A DNA stretch of 64,000 nt from Digitaria exilis (GCA_015342445.1 JACEFO010001905.1:186001-250000); one strand, 5' to 3'; counted from the stretch's first letter, positions 1-10,625 are shown. Notes: generated by a model from the letters alone, not told the origin. A program made the numbers and translations.

Positions 1-195
1 CACTTTGATTTTAAATTTTAGCAAAGGCCTAAGTTTTTTAGATTTAAATATAAAATTATGTTGACACTTTTTAGTTTAAAGATGTTTTGGTGCGTGAATC
101 TACAGTGTTTTTTTAGATCTATGGTGTTTTTTTCCAATCTAAACTCTAATAAAACAAATATAATGGAGAAAGACGAGAGTTAGATTAGAGGTGGC

Positions 196-513
196 GCGAA
201 CTGAGCTCTAGCTCAGCTGGCAAGGTTCCTTGTGGTGGAACCAGCCCACCAGTGTTCGAGTCCTCGACTCGACACTGGTGCTCGTATTTTCCTGGATTTA
301 TTCCAGGATTTAACCGGCGCTATTCTACAGTGATAGGCGACGTGCCCGTGATAGCGAGGCGCCTGTGGTGACTTGGTCAATTTGGAGGATTTGCCGGTCC
401 AGCCTTTCGGAGGTGCTCATAGGGGTAGAGTTGCGTGCGTATGTTTGTAGGGGCAAATGTGCATGTGTGTATGTGAGCGTCTGCGTCTGTACCGTGTGAT
501 TCGAAAAAAAAAA
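196..513 (+). mobile_element. tRNA-derived SINE, complete, with target duplication
   Basis: The left end carries an internal Pol III promoter of tRNA type: box A TAGCTCAGCTGG at 209-220 and box B GTTCGAGTCC at 254-263. The element ends in an A-run at 504-513. It is flanked by a perfect 14-bp direct repeat AGATTAGAGGTGGC at 182-195 and 514-527, as expected for target-primed reverse transcription. SINEs are non-autonomous and use LINE enzymes. The family name is not assigned. The intact target duplication suggests a fairly young insertion. Confidence 0.85.
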
Positions 514-521
514 AGATTAGA

Positions 522-690
522 GGTGGCAGACCGGCAGCTTTGAATGTGTCGCGTGGAAACATATGGGGCTTGTGTGATTTTTTGAGGTGGGCTGGTCTAA
601 TTGTGGTTGCTAAGTTTCTGGGCCGGTCCAGAAACATTTTCTTGGGTGTCCTCACCAATAGATTTTAAGTTAAAATTAGTCTCTTATTAG
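522..690. repeat. Repeat copy, inverted relative to 23545-23700
   Basis: Read on the minus strand this segment gives a series of matching blocks with 23545-23700: a ctggaccggccca block, an accagcccac block, an aaaatcacacaa block, and a block near caaagctgc. Identity by eye is high over about 130 bp. No coding frame was recognised. It is probably a dispersed element, and the SINE at 196-513 inserted at its edge. Confidence 0.5.
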
Positions 691-859
691 AATCCACTAA
701 AAAACTCAATCTCAGCTGGCGGCAGGCACAAGCTAAAAAAAAAACAGAAAGAGTACTCCTGTACCATATAAAAATGTTGATTGCTCATGAACGGCTCCTT
801 CCGTCAAGAAAAGAATGCTCTCTCATCCTGAGGTGCCAAACAATTAAATATGGATATAT

Positions 860-1105
860 TTTCATACTTCACCTATTTAAATAGATAGATAATCGTAATT
901 TATTATATAAATTTAACTAAACATAAAATTGATTGACTCATCCATAAGTGAGAGTTACATTCTTTTCTTGACGGAGAGGTCGGGGTACTAATTGGTCTAC
1001 TTCGTGACTGCCTCGATGATCATTCTTTATTGGCACATTCAGCAATGCAGGAGCCGACGACTAATGGGAGTTGCTAGTCATTGAACACTACAAACAATAG
1101 AGGTT
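860..1105. repeat. Direct repeat, copy A (pairs with 4447-4965)
   Basis: Shares with 4447-4965 the blocks ttgattgactcatcc, gcacattcagcaatgc, gagccgacgactaatggga and tagtcattgaacactacaaa in the same order and orientation. Copy B has about 320 bp of extra sequence in its middle. The pair brackets the defensin-like gene at 3295-3558, so it may mark an old local duplication or two insertions of one element. Confidence 0.6.
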
Positions 1106-1757
1106 CGGTGTCGATTTCTTTCGTTCCACGTGCACTTTGGCAGCCAGATTGACGCCCGAGAGGATGGGGAACAGGGGATTGAGATTGTTGTTGTATATAT
1201 ATCTAGGTATTAGGTATTATAGGTAGTTTGAATCTAGGCAACTTGTGCATGTTGGATGCGGAGTTGCGAGCGCCGCCAGTTTCTTCTCTGCATCGTTGGT
1301 TAGTCTTCTCCGACCAACACAGGGCCGATGTGGTTGTGCACCCCGGATCTAGTGTCTCAGATTCTATTTGGTTATTTTGCTACGCATTTATCTTTGTCGA
1401 GTGCATTGTTTGCTCTGGCGTGGCTCTTGGGAGGGTTCGTTACCAGCTCGATGTGAAATCGGGTTGGCTTGTGGATCCCACCACTTTTAGTGGTCCAGTT
1501 CTCCTTCAGGATGAAAACTTGGGGTGGCAGCCAGTTCTTGTGGCGTTAGGTTCCTCGAAGCCATGCGATGCGATGGTCAAGAACTATCTTTCTCTACCGG
1601 ATTATTCATCGTTCAAAGTGCGTGTCGTTTTCGACATGCTGCTCACGATGGCAACAAAATAAGATTATGCTCTTTGCTAGGGAGGAAGATTATGCTCTTA
1701 ACGTTCAGTGTAGGATGTGTCAACCCACAAATTCTTGCCCACTATAAAAGAGTTTTA
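1106..1757. other. Intergenic; one unrecognised open frame (1228-1662 +)
   Basis: A 144-codon open frame with ATG runs from 1228 to 1662. Its product matches no family I recognise. It has no obvious signal peptide, no repeated motif and no codon bias like the nearby GC-rich exons. I would not call it a gene without transcript evidence. Confidence 0.2.
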
Positions 1758-1765
1758 GTAGTGCC

Positions 1766-2330
1766 CAGTGTTTTCATATCGCTCGATTAATCACGATTAG
1801 TCAATGATTAATCGACAAATCATTTTTTGGACATCGATCAGGTAAATCGATTCGATTTTATTGGCTAGTCAAGCGATCAGAAAAGGTACTCTAGTCAAAC
1901 GACTAGGTCTGGAACTTTCATTTGGGGTAGGGTTTGAGTAGTTCAACCCACCTTAGCCCAGCCACACCTTTTACCTAGCCAATTACCCGATTCACAACCG
2001 CCGGTTGCTCAAGCAGGAGAGTAAAAATTCTCTTGCCCGCTGCCTCTACTGCGCCTTTAGCTCTCACGCGCCTTTGCAAGTCATATGTTCTCAATTCAAG
2101 ACAAAGAAAGCCAGAAAAGAAAATTACATGTTGGCCTCAAACAAAGTGTGTGCTCAACTCCTCATCTTTGTTTTTTTCTCTTCTATAGGTGACTGACTAG
2201 GCTATAAACTGCTCTAGATTGATTGGTCGACTACCTCAGAACTAATCACAATTAATCATTGCCTAGTCACGATTAATCACCTAATCAGTACCCCAGCGAC
2301 TAGGAGCGATTTAACGATTTGAAAACATTG
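1766..2330. mobile_element. Non-autonomous hAT element, complete
   Basis: The 565-bp element starts CAGTGTTTTC and ends GAAAACATTG, imperfect terminal inverted repeats of the hAT type. It is flanked by a perfect 8-bp direct repeat GTAGTGCC at 1758-1765 and 2331-2338. The interior holds many short inverted GATTAATC motifs in both orientations, plausible subterminal transposase-binding repeats. No transposase frame is present, so it must rely on an autonomous relative. Confidence 0.85.
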
Positions 2331-2338
2331 GTAGTGCC

Positions 2339-2916
2339 AGTGACTGATATTCTTTTTAACAATAGTTGCAAACACCAACCATATATGCCTATATTGTTCT
2401 TCTTATGGGCCTAAGGATCTAAATTTACTCCCTAGAAATCTCTTTGAAGGGTCCTTAGTATAAGAATCCATACCTAAAATTGAGTATTTATTGGGATGGT
2501 TTTGCTTAAGAGGATCGCCTAAAATAGTTTGTAGCAGAAATGAGTTCATATCTTTTCATACTAAGTTGGACAAAGACAAATTTTGCACTAAACTTATGGA
2601 GTTCAATGAGATCCAACATTTTCATTATAAGTTCATAATTTTTAAATTCATATTGATGATTTTTTCAAATACCTTTTATATCGAAACTTCCTCTATACCA
2701 AGTTGTCGTGCTTGATGAGATCTAAACATTATAGTTGGCCCGTCTTCGTTAAGATCATTTAGGGTGTCAAATACGTAATGCAATGTCTGGAGAGTTGAAT
2801 AGAAAAAATATTCAAGTGGTGATTTGTAGGCGAGATGGTAAGAGACCATGTGCGTGTGTAGGGAGGTTGAGAGAGAGAGTACCTAAAAATAATTTGTTAG
2901 TTGTGATAAATGAGAG

Positions 2917-2917
<1 letters not shown>
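2339..2917. other. Intergenic, nothing recognised
   Basis: AT-rich DNA with short chance reading frames only. No repeat ends, RNA gene or homologous coding segment was seen. Confidence 0.4.

Positions 2918-2976
<59 letters not shown>
2918..2976. repeat. Compound microsatellite (TA)n(TG)n
   Basis: A short run of TA dinucleotides passes directly into about 20 TG dinucleotides. Such tracts vary in length between accessions. No other function is visible. Confidence 0.9.
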
Positions 2977-2977
<1 letters not shown>

Positions 2978-3214
2978 ACAAATGAATAAATAAGCCAAAA
3001 TTATTTTCATTAATGAGGACGAAATAAAGATCTAACCAATAATAGGTAATAAATGCACCTGAACACATATTCTCAATATTCGAAGATATTGTTGCACTGA
3101 TACATTTATTTTTCCCTATTAGTATAATATGTAGTGATATACTGATATACACAATTAAACACGAGCAAATAAAAAAAAGCTCTGATATACTTATTCAAGA
3201 ACACTTATTCTTAT

Positions 3215-3224
3215 CTATATAAGC
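3215..3224 (+). promoter_or_regulatory. Probable TATA box of the defensin-like gene
   Basis: CTATATAAGC lies about 70-80 nt upstream of the ATG at 3295, leaving room for a short 5' leader. It is the best TATA match in the preceding 150 bp. The transcription start is not known. Confidence 0.5.
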
Positions 3225-3294
3225 AGGGTATAGCACGGCACCTGCAAATACGAGAACCATTCAGCAGCAAGCCATATATTCTAGCCTCACGTCC

Positions 3295-3558
3295 ATGAAG
3301 ACTCTCGTCGTCCCCCCGCTGCTGATGGCTGTCCTCGTTGCGAGCGTGTCCGGTGGCAGCTCACCGGCGGGAGTGAAGACCCTGCACGAGCCGTGCGCCG
3401 TAGTTGACTACTGCACAGACTACGACTGCACCAAGATATGCTACAACTTGGGCTTCAATTGGCACTGGGTCAAGTGTATCGTGGATGATGGGAAGTACCA
3501 CTGCTGCTGTAACCCTCACACACCTCCTAGTCCAAGCACATGGTCCATTGATACGTGA
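3295..3558 (+). CDS. Defensin-like secreted cysteine-rich peptide (87 aa)
   Basis: A single-exon frame encodes 87 residues. Residues 1-20 form a hydrophobic signal peptide (MKTLVVPPLLMAVLVASVSG), so the product should be secreted. The mature part has eight cysteines at 34, 40, 45, 49, 61, 70, 71 and 72, including the CxxxC step and a terminal Cys cluster that contains CxC. This fits the cysteine-stabilised alpha-beta fold of the plant defensin-like (DEFL) class, though the CCC triplet is atypical. A TATA box stands about 75 nt upstream, and an AATATAAAG possible polyadenylation signal lies about 25 nt after the stop. DEFL peptides act in antimicrobial defence or reproductive signalling; which applies here cannot be read from sequence. 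It sits alone among repeats. The gene class is fairly sure, the exact family is not. Confidence 0.72.
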   Translation: MKTLVVPPLLMAVLVASVSGGSSPAGVKTLHEPCAVVDYCTDYDCTKICYNLGFNWHWVKCIVDDGKYHCCCNPHTPPSPSTWSIDT

Positions 3559-4446
3559 TTCTGCAACTTGTGTTGTTCTCTGAATATAAAGAAAGCCTGA
3601 TGGTACGCGATTTGAACAGCTCGCTGTTCTGCACGTATACTGTCAATTAATATTGTGCCCAATAACTAGCATTCTTTCTTTCTTTCTTTTTGTGAAGATT
3701 ATATACATCTTTCAGAGGACTTCTGTTTTGGTCCATGTTTTGCCAGCTTCATTTCTCCTCCAACACTTGTAGTGTCGTTTATTGCTCAATGCTCATCTAG
3801 TAGCCTAGAGAGTGGGACAGCAGGGCCAGATTTGGGCGTAGGGTCACTAGGGCCGTGGCCCTAGGCGTTGCCCAAAATGCCCCTTATAGTTACCTTATTT
3901 TTGCATGGCCCAACAAGTTTTCCAGTCCTTAGGTGTGTGGCCAAGCAGCATGCAGCGTAGGCCGGTCCATCCGCCAGTACCGGCAATCAGGCTTGCACTA
4001 TCGTGGGCCCCATTGTCTCTCGTGCTATGCGCCCTGGGCGAGTGCACAGTTCGGTTAGGACATCCAAAGATATCAAGGATACTTACCGGTCTGAAGGAAA
4101 TTGCCGAGTTTCAATGATCAGGTTCAAACCCTCCTCTCTTCTTTGTTTTCCCCTTCTTTCTTCTTCCTCTCATCCTCCTCTTCTTCGGAGGGGCTTTGGG
4201 GTATTCATTGGTTGGGGCCCTCTCCCCTTTAAAATCGGCAATCTCTAAACTCATACAATCTATTGTCATGAAATGGTTGGATCAAATGTACTTAGGATCA
4301 TGCAGTACGGCAAAAAATAGGCGCAGCGATGATCCAGCTTCCGTGTTTTCCTTCTCAACAAAACATAAATTAAATGTTGCATTGTAAAAAAAATTGTAGT
4401 ATCACAGACAAGGACTCAATGTAACATGTTACAAAATTATTCTTGA
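3559..4446. other. Intergenic, nothing firm
   Basis: Contains a duplicated CCCTAG/GGGCC-rich stretch near 3840-3890 that resembles a transposon end, but I found no partner end or target duplication. Short frames at 3905-4387 show no recognisable protein. Confidence 0.35.
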
Positions 4447-4965
4447 GACATATTTACATACTATATCTATTCAAATAAATAGATGTTTGTAATTTATTGT
4501 ATTACTTTGGTCAAACTTAAAATTGATTGACTCATCCGTGGGAGTTGTATTCTTTTTTGGAGAGAAGGTGACTTGGCAGTCAAAGCCCTGCCAAGGTAAG
4601 GTCTTAACCTGGCAGTCAAAGCTCACCAAGATAACAAGGTGTTTACTTGGCAGATGTATTTCTTGGCACGTTGTAAATTTTGACATGAATCAAGTTACAT
4701 TGGTGACCAAACGGCCAAGGAAACAATTCGTCGCAGTCTGCCGCATGTATATTGATTTTCCTTGGCTCTCTATGCTTGGTGGTTCACCACCAAAGAGTAT
4801 TACTTTGGTGGTTTTCCTATATTCCTTGGTGGGTTTTGGCAGCCAAGGCAATTCCAATTTAGTGTAGTGTTCATGATTGCATAGTGATCATTGTTTGTGG
4901 CACATTCAGCAATGCGGGGAGCCGACGACTAATGGGAATTCCTAGTCATTGAACACTACAAACAA
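4447..4965. repeat. Direct repeat, copy B, with about 320-bp internal insertion
   Basis: Matches 860-1105 at both ends (to about 4560 and again from about 4885). The intervening 4561-4884 is absent from copy A. It has repeated CTTGGCAG/CCAAGGTAAG-type motifs in both orientations, such as cttggcagtcaaagc near the left and ggcagccaaggcaattcc at the right, suggesting a small foldback transposon. Confidence 0.55.
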
Positions 4966-5487
4966 GACAGGAACACGTGCTTTCATGGAGAGCAACAAGT
5001 GACCTTCTCTGTAAAGATTAACTATGGAATTTTTAGGTGCCTTGAAGTACAGGTTCCTAATATTGAGCACCTGGTGCGTACTGATAGGACAAGCAATTTC
5101 ATATTGCATCTCATTAAATGGAAACCCTTTGAACTACAAAGTTTTGGATCTTGTAAAGCGCACTATGTTATAGAATACTCTAGCCGAGGTCGTATGACAA
5201 ATCCAATTAAAAATAAGATTCTAAATAGATATTTTTTTGTGGTCAACGGGGGGAGAGTGTCCCCCACTTGATGTTTCATTGATTGGCCTAAACCGGCCCG
5301 CAAGATAGTTCAAAGGCTTACACCATTTCTAGCTTGTTTGAAATTAAAATTACATTCCTGAACAGAACACAATGCACGCTTACTGGAGCTTGCATTGGTA
5401 GGGTCGCGCATGCTATGGCCTCTTCTCTTGCGTTATAAACAAAATACGCTCATTGAATCTTTTCTTTAAAAGATCCCCGTGTGGTAC
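4966..5487. other. Intergenic, nothing recognised
   Basis: Low-complexity AT-rich DNA without recognised repeats. The open frame at 4999-5271 shows no family signature. Confidence 0.35.
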
Positions 5488-5570
5488 TTCTGAATTACCC
5501 AAACATATAATATCAAATTTATTCCTAGCACTTGGCTTTACTTTTACAAAATATCAAAATAGTAAACCTC

Positions 5571-7178
5571 TCACTTCTCAGCAGGCACGACGACGACGCT
5601 CTCGACCTTGGGCACGTCGACGGGGAACAGGTGGATCTCCTCCACCCATGGATTCCCCCCCTTCTTCTCCTCCTCCGCCGGGTCGACGTCCCGGAGCGCG
5701 CGCCACACCGCGCTATTGCACTTGAACCCTGACCCAAACCCTACCTGCCACACCCGGTCACCTCGCCTGACACGCCCCTTGGCCTCCGTGTACGCCAGCT
5801 CATACCACAGCGAGCTGCTCGACGTGTTCCCCCACCTGTAGAGCGTCATCCTCGACGGCTCCATGTGCCACTCACCAAGCTCCAAGCTCCTCTCCATGGC
5901 GTCCAGTACCGCCCTCCCCCCGGCGTGGATGCACACGTGCTCGAACGCCGTCTTGAAGTCCGGCACGTAGGGCTTGATCATCTCAACGAGGGATCGCCGG
6001 CCGATCGCCGCCGCCGCCTTGCGGGCGATGAGGCAGGCGGCGAAGAGGAGCTGCTCGGAGAAAGGGAGGACGAGTGGGCCCAGCTTGGTGAGGTTGGCCT
6101 TGAGAGCCTCGCCGGCGACGGCCATGATGTCCTTGGACAGCGAGACGCCGACGAACCCCTCTTCGTCCTCCTCCTGGAACGCGCAGCGGTGGGCCCGGTC
6201 GTCGGCGCCGTGGTGGGTCCGGACCGTGTGGAGGAGCTCGTACTTGGCCCGCCGCCGGTCGCCGCCGCGGTTGGTCAGGAGCACCGCCGCGCCGCCCATC
6301 CGGAAGAGGCAGCTCGCCATCAGCATTGACCTGTTGTTCCCTCTGTACCAGTTGAGCGTCATCGCCTCCATGCTCACCACCAGAGCATACGTCCTCCGGT
6401 GTTCGACATCCTGGAGGAGCTTCTTGGCGAGGTCGATGGAGATGAGCCCGGCGCTACAGCCCATGCCACCGAGGTTGTAGCTGGCGATGTCCTCACGTAG
6501 CTTGTAGCGGTTGACAATGGTGGACGAGTGCGACGGCGTCGGGTTGAAGACGCTGGAGTTGACGACGAGCACGCCGATGTCGCCGGTGGAGATGCCTGTT
6601 TTGTTCAGCAGGGCGTCGATGGCGCCGAACATGACGGACTCCGCCTCGGCGCGAGCCTCCGCCATGTTGAGGAGCTTCGGGTTCGGCGGGGAGACGAGCA
6701 AGGCGCGGGGCGAGTAGGTCCGTTGACCTAGACCCGACCGTTGCAGGACCTTCTGCTGGAACGCCATGCTGTCGGCGGTGAAGTCGCCGGTCGCCGCTGA
6801 TTGGCGCATGAAGGTCTCGTGTGTCACCACGTGCTCTGGACCAGGTTTGTAGCACACGAAGTCGAGGAGGTACACTGGCGGCGGACGCGGTCGCCGGTGC
6901 AGGAAGAGGAAGATGGTGGCGGCGAGGAGGACGACGGTGGCGAGAGGGAGGTTGTTGGCGGTGGTGGCGGCGCTGCGGAGAGTGGCCATGGAGGCGGCGA
7001 GATCTGATGATGATGTTATGTGGGAGAGGTGGCGGCACAGCACCGCCGCGGCTGGGGCGAGGAGGAGGTAGAGCGCGTTGGAGACGACGAGGTGGTAGCA
7101 TCGCTTGAGGCGGCCCGTGCGGCCGCGGCGGCCATTGTCGTCGTTGGAGGTAGTGGTTTTTGTGGTGCTGCGGCTCAT
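5571..7178 (-). CDS. 3-ketoacyl-CoA synthase (fatty acid elongase condensing enzyme), copy A, 535 aa
   Basis: Condenses malonyl-CoA with a long-chain acyl-CoA in the endoplasmic reticulum, the first and rate-setting step of very-long-chain fatty acid elongation for waxes, suberin and sphingolipids. Two N-terminal hydrophobic segments (about 28-48 and 78-94) are the usual membrane anchors. The conserved YLLDF.CYKP motif follows, then the FAE1/type III polyketide synthase-like condensing domain and the C-terminal ACP-synthase III-like part. The catalytic triad is present: Cys241 in NLGGMGCSAG, His418 in CIHAGG and Asn451 in GNTSSSS. Length fits the family (450-550). The frame is open 87 codons further upstream, but that part is TA-repeat leader; the ATG at 7178 aligns with the start of the copy at 19392. 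The gene is intronless. It is the divergent partner of 19392-20993. Which KCS number it is cannot be told here. Confidence 0.93.
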   Translation of the reverse strand: MSRSTTKTTTSNDDNGRRGRTGRLKRCYHLVVSNALYLLLAPAAAVLCRHLSHITSSSDLAASMATLRSAATTANNLPLATVVLLAATIFLFLHRRPRPPPVYLLDFVCYKPGPEHVVTHETFMRQSAATGDFTADSMAFQQKVLQRSGLGQRTYSPRALLVSPPNPKLLNMAEARAEAESVMFGAIDALLNKTGISTGDIGVLVVNSSVFNPTPSHSSTIVNRYKLREDIASYNLGGMGCSAGLISIDLAKKLLQDVEHRRTYALVVSMEAMTLNWYRGNNRSMLMASCLFRMGGAAVLLTNRGGDRRRAKYELLHTVRTHHGADDRAHRCAFQEEDEEGFVGVSLSKDIMAVAGEALKANLTKLGPLVLPFSEQLLFAACLIARKAAAAIGRRSLVEMIKPYVPDFKTAFEHVCIHAGGRAVLDAMERSLELGEWHMEPSRMTLYRWGNTSSSSLWYELAYTEAKGRVRRGDRVWQVGFGSGFKCNSAVWRALRDVDPAEEEKKGGNPWVEEIHLFPVDVPKVESVVVVPAEK

Positions 7179-7252
7179 GGCGGCTGTGGACTTCGTTGTT
7201 GAAGGGGGAGAGTGAGTGAGAGTGCTGTGTGTTTGGGGTCGAGGAGGAGGAG

Positions 7253-7303
7253 ATGTATATATATAATATATTTGTATATATAATAACACACACATATATA
7301 TAG
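7253..7303 (-). promoter_or_regulatory. TA-rich core promoter region of KCS copy A
   Basis: A TATATATATA-type tract sits 75-125 bp upstream of the ATG, at the same place as a similar tract before the second KCS gene (19271-19309). It probably supplies the TATA function. The exact box is ambiguous because the tract is repetitive. Confidence 0.4.
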
Positions 7304-7826
7304 GATCGTTATAGCTGGGTTGGTCAAACGAGGACGGATCAGTGGTGCAACCCCCGACCGGCGCAGGTGTGATAGTGTGCTCCGACGTGTGTGATATATG
7401 GAACGCATCCAACGCAGGAGCTACATGGTACGCTAGCACACAATTTGGTTGCCTTATCTAACGAGCGAGTGAACAGGTTTCCCGTTCACCGTCGCCCCAT
7501 GCATGTTTTATGTGGCGAACCACCGTCCTTCTCGATCAAATCGGATCGACACTATCTTTAGCTTTACGGTTTAGGGTAGGGAACCATGTGTATGGTACCG
7601 GCGGCGGCTAGGTCATTTTTTCTCAACGTCTGTCACGATCAATCAATGGGTAAAAAGCCAAACACAAAGAACATATACGAGGAGACGCAACTCGATCAAA
7701 ATATCAATCAACTTGCGAGAGATCAGTGTGATTCCATTTCTTTCTCCGACGGGTGTCACTAATATTTTATATCTTCCTCTTTGCAATTTGCATCGCCCCG
7801 TACGCAAGTATTCGAAGCATGTGTAT

Positions 7827-8760
7827 TAGGCTTGGGAGATGTGTCAGCTATTAATCGCTGCACCTTGTTTTTCGTGATTTAAGTTAGTAATCCAATTTTG
7901 AACTTTGTTGCGATCGTGTATAAGAATATTTTTAGTTGGTATGTTAAGTTGAATGTGTAGCGCTGGTTTCATCTATTATTCCAAACTCCCCTGATCCATT
8001 TTAATTTGTTGAAATCCTAAATTCCCGGTGGTATACAATCTTATTATTATTAATTGGAGTCCTCTTTTAAACCATCTACAAAAAGTCACCTAGTATTCTA
8101 AAAATTCGATCGTACAATTACTAATTGGAGGCTCATTTGGTAGCCTTCACATGAAGTCAACTACTCCCTCTGTCCCAAAAAGGTAAATTCTCGCATTCTA
8201 ATAAGGCCAACTATATAAACTTTAACTAAATATACACAACATATTAAGAGTATTTAGGACACCATTTAATTATAGTTAAATTCATCATATCATATATATA
8301 TATATATATAATTAGAGAAGATAGTAATATTTTCCACAAGTTAGTCACCAAATTTAGCAACATGGGTGAAACTTGAGGTCGGGCTTGAGGAGACGAGGAT
8401 GGCCGGGGTTAGGGAGAAGATGACGACCGGGCCCCGGGCATCGGTGAGAGGGCGCACGGGCTGGGCCGATGCAAAGCACAAGTTGGGCCGAAAGGAAAAG
8501 GGAAGCAGGCCAAGAAAAAGTTTGGCCCGAAAAGAAAATTTTCGAACAATTTCAAATTCAAACATGTGACAAAATGTAGGGTGTTAGAAACATGGCAGAT
8601 ACAATGTTTAAACTGGAAAGTAGTATGTAAAGTATGGAATTTAGGGTGTTACTCAATCTTTCCAGATCGAGTCCACTACAATTTTTTCAACCAGACACAC
8701 AACATATAGTATGAAAAGTATGAAACTAGCTAGTCAAGGAATGATAGGTCAATGTCGTCG
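7827..8760. other. Intergenic with a half Stowaway-like end and (AT)n
   Basis: ctccctctgtcccaaaaagg near 8165 is a Stowaway-type terminus, but the matching right end is lost; an (AT)n tract occupies about 8289-8312. The rest, including a GC-rich patch at 8380-8520, shows no recognisable gene. Confidence 0.4.
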
Positions 8761-8975
8761 GCCCTCTGATAGCTTGATCAGGGGTTGCGGGCTCAAGCCC
8801 CGTCCCTTATTTTTCGAGAAATAGGAAGAGAGAAGAACAAGAATAAAGGAAGAGCAAGGAAAAGGGCCTCTAATAGCATGATGAGGGGTTGGGGGGCGCA
8901 ACCGCTCAAGCCCCCTCCCTGGGAAAGAGGAAGAGAGAAGAACGAGAATATAGGTAGAGCATGGAAGGGAAAGGA
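8761..8975 (+). repeat. Tandem duplication, two units of about 107 bp
   Basis: Unit 1 (about 8761-8867) and unit 2 (about 8868-8975) share gcctctRatagc-tgatRaggggtt, a CTCAAGCCCC block, and a purine-rich tail with aggaagagagaagaac. The head of each unit looks like a degraded tRNA-related or low-copy element. No coding function is evident. Confidence 0.6.
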
Positions 8976-9801
8976 AGGAGTGATGGAAGAGAACCCCTTG
9001 ATACTAGAGTTGGATTCGCCGCTGGTGGGCTGGTGGCTCATGATTCAATATAGGTTCCAACTATAATCCATATAAAAAAGTCAAAATCTCAACAAAGAGG
9101 TATCTCGTTTTAAACTTTAGTGAAGAACCCTTCATAGTTTTCATATTTGGATGGGGAAGAAAATTCAGATGAACACGTGGAAGGGGGAGCAAACATCCAA
9201 ATAAAAATTATATTGCACCAATATATTCGTCTCGATAAAAACTTCAAAACAAGATCTCAGTCGAGTATATTTTGGTAAAAAATGGTTTGTGAGCCAAGCC
9301 ATCAACGCCGCGTGCCGCCGCTCGCTGCCGCTGTGTGCCGCCGCCGGTCGCTCGCCTCAGCTCGGTCGGCTGGTCCCCCTCTTCCTAGGCCACCCTGCAC
9401 ACACGGATCCACAAGCACCCAGTGTAGCTGCCGACGACAATCGTCCGCCTCAGCTCGGCCCGTTTGCAGCCGCTTGACCGGGGTGTCTGCCTGGCTGCGT
9501 ACTGCCGGAAATCGTGGAAGCCTCCCGTCGATCGACACGGGAAGAACTGAAGGAGGCTCTCCAGTGTCCACACAAAATGTGTTTTAGTATCTCTAATGTT
9601 CTTTTAAAAAATCTCTCTAATATAAAGATAAAAACGATCAACTAATAATGTAATTTTGTATATATTACACCAATGTCATTTAAATTCACTTCCTATATTA
9701 CCGCTATACTGCCCATATTACTGCCATATACTACTTATATCACTAGCTAGGACTATTTTTAATAGTATACAATTGTATTAACCGTCTGATGTTTATATAT
9801 T
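8976..9801. other. Intergenic; GC-rich patch without recognisable gene
   Basis: 9290-9570 is GC-rich and open in several frames on both strands, rich in Arg, Ser and Pro in every frame. This is what high GC gives by chance. No motif was recognised. Confidence 0.3.
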
Positions 9802-9809
9802 AGTCCTGT

Positions 9810-10617
9810 CAGGGGCGGACCCACCCATTAGGTGAGCTGAGGCGGCCGCCTCAGCTACTCGCCAATTAACGAGCAGCACTATCATTCCCTAGTTTCCCAT
9901 GGATTTTTTTCTCATCTAGCCGCGATTACTGCCACCGCTGCTGGTTTCTCGAGTTTCTGGGAAGAAAGATCGTGCGAAGAAGAAAGGAAAGAGTAGCCTA
10001 AAGGGCATGGGCTAGCTGCCTGGCTTCGCGTGGGCTACTTTTGTGTTGAGGACAACATGACAAGGCCCAGTAAGGGCAGCAAGCCAAGCCCATATTTTCG
10101 TCTATAAAGGGTCCATCAAAGGCAACAAGTTTCACTAAAAAAAAAAAAATCAAAGGCAACAAGTTTTATTGGATGACGTTGAAATTCTATCTCCATACAC
10201 CTAGCTTTCAATCTGGTTGATTTTTAGCTACTGTATAGCTGCGAAAGTACCAGAGGCAGCTGATAAAACGATTTGTTGCAGCTGCATTAAAAAAACTTGA
10301 AAGATAGACGTGTTTAGTGCATGCATAATGGTACGTATATATGCTTAACTTATTACTACCGTAGCTAATTGGTATCTAAAAAAGTTGCAGATTATCGTAC
10401 CATTTTATTTTTTTAAGTATTTTGAATTGTATTGCACATGAACAATATTTATATTCTTCAAATCAAAGGTAACGTCTTAAAATCGCTATTATTTGCTCAA
10501 AAATTTTTGTTTGCCATTATAACAATACATGAATATGGTGTTGATTTTTTTCCTTTGGGGGGTTAGTTTCAAACTAAAATCCGCCTCACCTAAAATTTTT
10601 TCCTGGGTCCGCCACTG
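9810..10617. mobile_element. Non-autonomous hAT element (CAGGGGCGGA type)
   Basis: The ends are CAGGGGCGGACCCA and TGGGTCCGCCACTG, inverted repeats typical of a plant hAT group. They are flanked by 8-bp direct repeats AGTCCTGT (9802-9809) and AGTCGTGT (10618-10625), with one mismatch. The 808-bp body has no transposase frame. It lies between the two KCS arms. Confidence 0.85.
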
Positions 10618-10625
10618 AGTCGTGT

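Larger units (their letters stand above)
5488..7826 (-). repeat. Left arm of a 2.3-kb inverted duplication containing KCS gene A
   Basis: The arm is alignable, inverted, to 18767-21080. Homology covers the 3' flank (for example caaacata...caaatttat then gcacttggctttactttta), the whole coding region and about 650 bp upstream. Upstream matches include a block around the GTTCACTCGCTCGTTAG sequence (minus sense) and the GTCGATCCGATTTGATCG sequence. Homology stops near the motif read on this strand as CATGCTTCGAATAC. Confidence 0.85.

Noticed and set aside
5865..7108. Long plus-strand open frames opposite KCS gene A
   Set aside because: They are antisense shadows of a GC-rich exon; composition is Arg/Gly/Ala-rich in every frame and no family matches. 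The same shadows appear opposite gene B.
7179..7439. KCS copy A starting at 7439 with an 87-residue extension
   Set aside because: The extension translates the TA-repeat leader and is not shared with copy B. The ATG at 7178 aligns with the start of the other gene.
8341..8569. Small genes at the GC-rich patch
   Set aside because: Both strands open, no motif, no promoter; next to MITE debris.
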